Below, piece after piece: positions 60,734-64,000 of a stretch of DNA of 64,000 nt (position 1 is its first letter; every line of letters starts with the position of its first letter). The notes beneath the pieces are model-generated. The model was given only the letters and a program-made list of their open reading frames with translations, was not told the origin of the DNA and searched no databases. Position numbers and translations under genes: made by a program. The DNA comes from Actinomycetota bacterium. Lineage in GTDB: Bacteria > Actinomycetota > Geothermincolia > Geothermincolales > RBG-13-55-18. The DNA lies in NCBI GenBank assembly GCA_014360685.1, contig JACIXB010000014.1, positions 176,884-240,883 of the forward strand, written 5' to 3'.

Positions 60734-61372
60734 CGTTGCTTCCTTTCTCCTTCGCTTATCCCGCCGCCAACCGACGAACAGGATGTCGGGCCTAACCGCA
60801 CAACGGGAGAAGAACCGTATAGCGAGTTCCGAGCTCCTTCCCCGTGGGGATTATATTCCATTTCCATGGGCCTCGCATGATCTGCAAGGCAGGTTCGCGC
60901 CTGCCCTGCCAACCGCCCGGTTCCGGCCTGCGCTTACACGCGCGGGCATCGCGTGATCCGGAAAGCAGGTTTCCACGCCCGGCGATGGTGGGGATAATCC
61001 CAGGGGGGCATGCCGCTGCCGGCGCCCGCTTTAAGCGTTAGGATCGCTGGGTAGGGGATTAGTTAAGATAGTGCTTGGCGGGTTAGGAGATGAAACGCGA
61101 GGGCACCTTATGCGTAAAAGACAGTGCCCTCCTGGATCGAGGATGGTACTTGAGGGGTATGTGGTGGAACCAGATCCCCGCAAAGCTCAGCATGAACCGA
61201 GACTTAACTTACCCGGTATGGAAGGATTTCCCTGCTGTGGTGGTAGGGATATCCTAGCAGGGAGAATTCCCTGTACAGGGGAGGATGAGAGGCCCCGTCG
61301 GTCAGCGCGAGAGTTGTTGATGAGATCGAAAGAGCCGCTACCGACCATCGATGGATGGGAAAGGAGGACGTG
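60734..61372. other. Intergenic region, nothing clear
   Basis: About 640 bases between divergent genes; room for two promoters. No convincing -35/-10 pair could be picked by eye. Confidence 0.4.
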
Positions 61373-62086
61373 ATGGCCGATCTGGACATCGTCACCGTGC
61401 GTACGCCCACCGCCGTCTGTTACCTGGTGAGAGGCGAAGCCCCCTATCTCGTGGACACCAATACCCCTAAGGCCGGGAAGAAGGTAATGGGAGCTATTAC
61501 CGGGAGCGGTCTGAGGCCCGGCGACATCCGTTACATCCTGATCACCCACTATCACTACGACCACACCGGCAACCTGGCCCAGCTTAAGAAGGCTGGCGGG
61601 GCCCGGGTGGCGGCCGGGGAGAGGGATGCGGAGGTGATCGCGGGGAGGAAGCCGCCGGCCGGACCGGGAGACATCAGCCCGGCGGGGCGCTTATTGCGAA
61701 AACTCCCCGCCTCGCTTTTGGAAAGGTACCAGCACTTCGACCCCTGCGAGGTGGACCTCGCGCTCCGCGACGGCGATGTCCTGGAGGAGCTGGGCCTGGA
61801 GGTCCTGGAGCTCCCCGGGCACACCGAGGGAGGGGTGGCCTATTACCACGAGGAGAAAAAACTGGCCTTCATCGGGGACATGGTCTCCAACATCCTCAAC
61901 CGGCTCGGGCCGCCCTTCCTCTCCTTCAGCTACGACAAGGAGGCCATCCTGGGTTCCATGCGACGCCTGGCGGAACTGGACCTTGAATACGCCTACCCGG
62001 GCCACGGTGTGGTCATCGGGCCGGGCGCCGCGGAAAAGATAGGACGATTGGCGGATAAACTCGCTTCCCGGTGGGGGGCGGCGTGA
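61373..62086 (+). CDS. Metallo-beta-lactamase-fold hydrolase
   Basis: 237 residues. Di-metal motif THYHYDHTGN (HxHxDH), His in LPGHTEGG, Asp in IGDMVSN and His in YPGHGVV. Hydroxyacylglutathione hydrolase/quorum-quenching-like branch, function unknown. GGGAAAGGAGGACG precedes the ATG at 61373. Lies between the dehydrogenase and the thiolase cluster. Confidence 0.88.
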   Translation: MADLDIVTVRTPTAVCYLVRGEAPYLVDTNTPKAGKKVMGAITGSGLRPGDIRYILITHYHYDHTGNLAQLKKAGGARVAAGERDAEVIAGRKPPAGPGDISPAGRLLRKLPASLLERYQHFDPCEVDLALRDGDVLEELGLEVLELPGHTEGGVAYYHEEKKLAFIGDMVSNILNRLGPPFLSFSYDKEAILGSMRRLAELDLEYAYPGHGVVIGPGAAEKIGRLADKLASRWGAA

Positions 62087-62312
62087 AGCCGATTCCCGCG
62101 CTCAAGGAATCGGGCACGAGCATCCCGGGGAGAGGCTCGCACACCGGAAGATTTCGGAGGTCGTCCGTGCCGATCCGCAAGGCCTTCTGTCGCCGGCAGG
62201 GAAGTCGTCGAGGTTTTACCGTCCCCGCTTGCCCATCCCCTTAAAGCTCGCCGATCGAGGTTTGGGCGGAGTTGCTCATGTCTCAGGGACAGGCACGGAA
62301 GGGAAAGGAAAA

Positions 62313-62338
62313 GGGGCGGATGAGGCAACATCCGCCCC
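62313..62338. terminator. Strong hairpin terminator
   Basis: 10-bp perfect stem GGGGCGGATG / CATCCGCCCC, loop AGGCAA, between convergent genes. On the + side it is followed by CCGTTCTTTC; on the minus side by TTTTCCTTTCCC, so it serves the minus-strand thiolase/OB operon best. Confidence 0.75.
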
Positions 62339-62412
62339 CGTTCTTTCCCGCTGCGACGTCAACCGGGCCAGAGATTAGGGCGTCTCCTTTCCCGTGCCCG
62401 AGTACGCCGTCC

Positions 62413-62925
62413 TTATTCCTTTATGATCTCGAAGTAGGCCACGTCGTGGATGCTTCCGGTGCGCTCCTCGGACCACACGGCGCGCATGCGCATGCCCACC
62501 TCCAGGTTCTTCTCGTCGGTCTCGTTGCAGTAGTGCATCATGCGCGTGTTGGCGCCGTCCAGGGTTACCCAGATGGAGGTGAAGGGGACCTTCATCATCC
62601 CGCCCGTGTTGGGGTCGATGTAGGGGAAGCGCACGATGGTAAACCCTTCCAGGACCCCCTCCGGGCCTACCTCCACCCACTCGTTCATATCCAGGAAGCA
62701 GCGGCCGCAGACCATGCGGGGCAGCATATACACCGTGCCGCACTGGCTGCACTTGGTGGCCAGGAACTTCTTCTCCTTGAGCCCGGCCAGGAACTTGCTC
62801 CAGTAGTAGCCCAGGTGCCAGTCAAAGTCGTACTCGATATGGCCGGACTCGTGGGTTAGGAGCTCGTAGCCCTCCGGGGTGTGGGTGCGCTTGCGCTTGT
62901 CCTCGTAGAGTCCCATGGGTTTCAT
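62413..62925 (-). CDS. DUF35 OB-fold/zinc-ribbon protein (thiolase partner)
   Basis: 170 residues. Zinc ribbon CSQCGTVYMLPRMVCGRC and an OB-fold with GVLEGFTIVRFPYID and TSIWVTLDGANTRMMHY. DUF35 proteins bind acyl-CoA and form complexes with thiolases of the SCP2 type. GGAGGTGGAGGAG precedes the ATG. 17 bp from the thiolase gene, an operon. The role is scaffold or substrate channel. Confidence 0.92.
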   Translation of the reverse strand: MKPMGLYEDKRKRTHTPEGYELLTHESGHIEYDFDWHLGYYWSKFLAGLKEKKFLATKCSQCGTVYMLPRMVCGRCFLDMNEWVEVGPEGVLEGFTIVRFPYIDPNTGGMMKVPFTSIWVTLDGANTRMMHYCNETDEKNLEVGMRMRAVWSEERTGSIHDVAYFEIIKE

Positions 62926-62942
62926 CTCCTCCACCTCCTTCC

Positions 62943-64000
62943 TTAGGGGAGCTCCGCGCCCAGGATCATCACGTCCGACCAACTGCAGCCCCCGAACCCG
63001 GTGGCCAGAGCCAGCTTCACGTTCTCCACCTGGCGCGGTCCGGCCTTTCCCATCACCTGCCAGGCGGCCTCGCCGATGCGGATGAGGGCCGTGGCCCCGA
63101 TGGGATTGGTGGAGATGACCCCGCCGGAGGGGTTGATGGGAAGCTCCCCGTCCATGTGGAAGGTGCCCTTGCGCACCAGCTTGGGAGCCTCGCCGTGGTC
63201 GCAGAACCACAGGGAGTCCATCCACTTCACCCCGCAGGTGGAGGCGGGGAGGTAGAGCTCGGCCACGTCGAACTCCTTGAGGGGGTTGGTGATCCCCGCC
63301 AGCTTGTAAGCCTCCGCCGAGGCCCGCTCCAGGGTGGGCATGAAGGTCCACTCCAGGTCCCCGAAGTGGGTGTAGTCGTGGCGCACCACCGAGGCGTGCA
63401 CCCAGGCCGGCCGGGGGCAGAGCTTCTTGGCCTTCTCCTCCACGGCGAAGATCACCGCGCAGGCCCCGTCGGAGCGCGGGCACATGTCCAGGAACTTGAT
63501 GGGGTAGGAGAGCATGGGGGACTTGAGCACGTCCTCCACGGTCACCGCCTGGTGGGAGTGGGCGTAGGGGTTGTTGAGGGCGTTGTTGCGGTCCCGGGCG
63601 GCCACGATGGCCGCGTCCTCCTCGGTGGCCCCGTAGGCCTTCATGTACATGGAGTACTCGGTGGCCAGGGGGCCGATGGCCCCGGCGAAGAAGTCCCGTT
63701 CCAGGGTGGGGTTGGAGCAGGTGGCGATGGCCGCCTGGGTGTCCGACTCCGAGTTCTTCTCCCAGCCCACGGCCATGACCACGTCGAAGAGGCCGCTGGC
63801 GCAGTGGTAGTACCCGCAGGCGCCCACCGTGGTCCCCGTGGTCCCCCCGGTGGTGACCTTGAAGACCGGCTTCATGAAGGCCCCTAGGCCGTCCACGGCC
63901 CACATGTCCACGTAGTTGATGTTCTCGAAGTGGTCCATGTTGCCGATGACGATGGCGTCGATGTCCTTGATGGTCAGCTCGGCGTCGTCCAGGGCGCGGG
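62943..64000 (-). CDS. SCP2-type thiolase / acetyl-CoA acetyltransferase (5' end beyond the window)
   Basis: At least 352 residues; the frame runs to the window edge with no start. An internal ATG is at 63938, but the segment before it (ALDDAELTIKDIDAIVIGN) is clearly thiolase. TTGGTTGTTVGACGYYHCASGL carries the Cys region; C-terminal CGVKWMDSLWF, NPSGGVISTNPIGAT and ATGFGGCSW (GFGG-C) are typical. It condenses or cleaves acyl-CoA with a DUF35 partner downstream. The exact substrate is unknown. Confidence 0.9.
   Translation of the reverse strand, partial: RALDDAELTIKDIDAIVIGNMDHFENINYVDMWAVDGLGAFMKPVFKVTTGGTTGTTVGACGYYHCASGLFDVVMAVGWEKNSESDTQAAIATCSNPTLERDFFAGAIGPLATEYSMYMKAYGATEEDAAIVAARDRNNALNNPYAHSHQAVTVEDVLKSPMLSYPIKFLDMCPRSDGACAVIFAVEEKAKKLCPRPAWVHASVVRHDYTHFGDLEWTFMPTLERASAEAYKLAGITNPLKEFDVAELYLPASTCGVKWMDSLWFCDHGEAPKLVRKGTFHMDGELPINPSGGVISTNPIGATALIRIGEAAWQVMGKAGPRQVENVKLALATGFGGCSWSDVMILGAELP

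Overview
This is a 64 kb stretch of a GC-rich chromosome with short intergenic gaps, about 50 credible protein genes, one intact tRNA and no phage or intact insertion sequence. The gene content points to an anaerobic or micro-aerotolerant, deep-branching Actinomycetota (Geothermincolia/Aquicultoria-like; inference, no rRNA present). The clues are an OmpR-type GlnR regulator with the actinobacterial signature, a heliorhodopsin (known from monoderms), a split archaeal-type glutamate synthase with a DUF128/NrpR regulator, 2-hydroxyacyl-CoA dehydratase subunits, a flavodiiron protein with rubredoxin, MeaB, a corrinoid protein, and several genes that look leaderless.

Layout. 0-11 kb: XRE-cupin regulator (cut by the window edge), heliorhodopsin, a large BNR/IPT surface protein, an esterase, glycerol kinase, a PaaK-like ligase, a non-coding block with a degenerate tRNA-like sequence and hairpins, a small ferredoxin and an iron alcohol dehydrogenase. 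11-15 kb: a PAS/GAF sensor ATPase coupled to an iron-sulfur flavoprotein. 15-22 kb: a TetR-controlled cluster of a saccharopine-dehydrogenase-like protein, an FGGY sugar kinase and a RuBisCO-like protein, with a convergent acetoacetate-decarboxylase-like gene. 22-32.5 kb: a nitrogen-assimilation island with nrpR, a consensus promoter overlapped by a large palindrome, a five-gene archaeal-type glutamate synthase, glnR, a HEPN-MNT pair, a four-half-site GlnR box, and glnA. 33-38 kb: GyrI-like protein, two 2-hydroxyacyl-CoA dehydratase subunits, rubredoxin and flavodiiron protein. 38-46.6 kb: lipoprotein, tRNA-Ala(CGC), metallophosphoesterase, and a sensor kinase with two response regulators (GGDEF-like and LytTR). 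46.9-54.5 kb: ychF, meaB, DUF192, fdhD, mobA, a UroD-type methyltransferase with a corrinoid protein, and a TMEM165/GDT1 transporter. 55-64 kb: acyl-CoA metabolism (hydrolase, acyl-CoA ligase, 3-hydroxyacyl-CoA dehydrogenase, MBL hydrolase, DUF35 protein and a thiolase running off the end).

How it fits together. The clearest connected system is nitrogen assimilation: glutamate synthase and glutamine synthetase sit under two regulators of different evolutionary style (2-oxoglutarate-type NrpR and GlnR), each with a convincing DNA site next to its presumed target. The second is the TetR/kinase/RuBisCO-like protein cluster, which looks like an uncharacterised sugar-acid or sugar-phosphate catabolic route. 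Several intergenic regions carry pairs of 34-69 bp direct repeats with 66-90 bp periods; one pair has duplicated a whole promoter and start codon.
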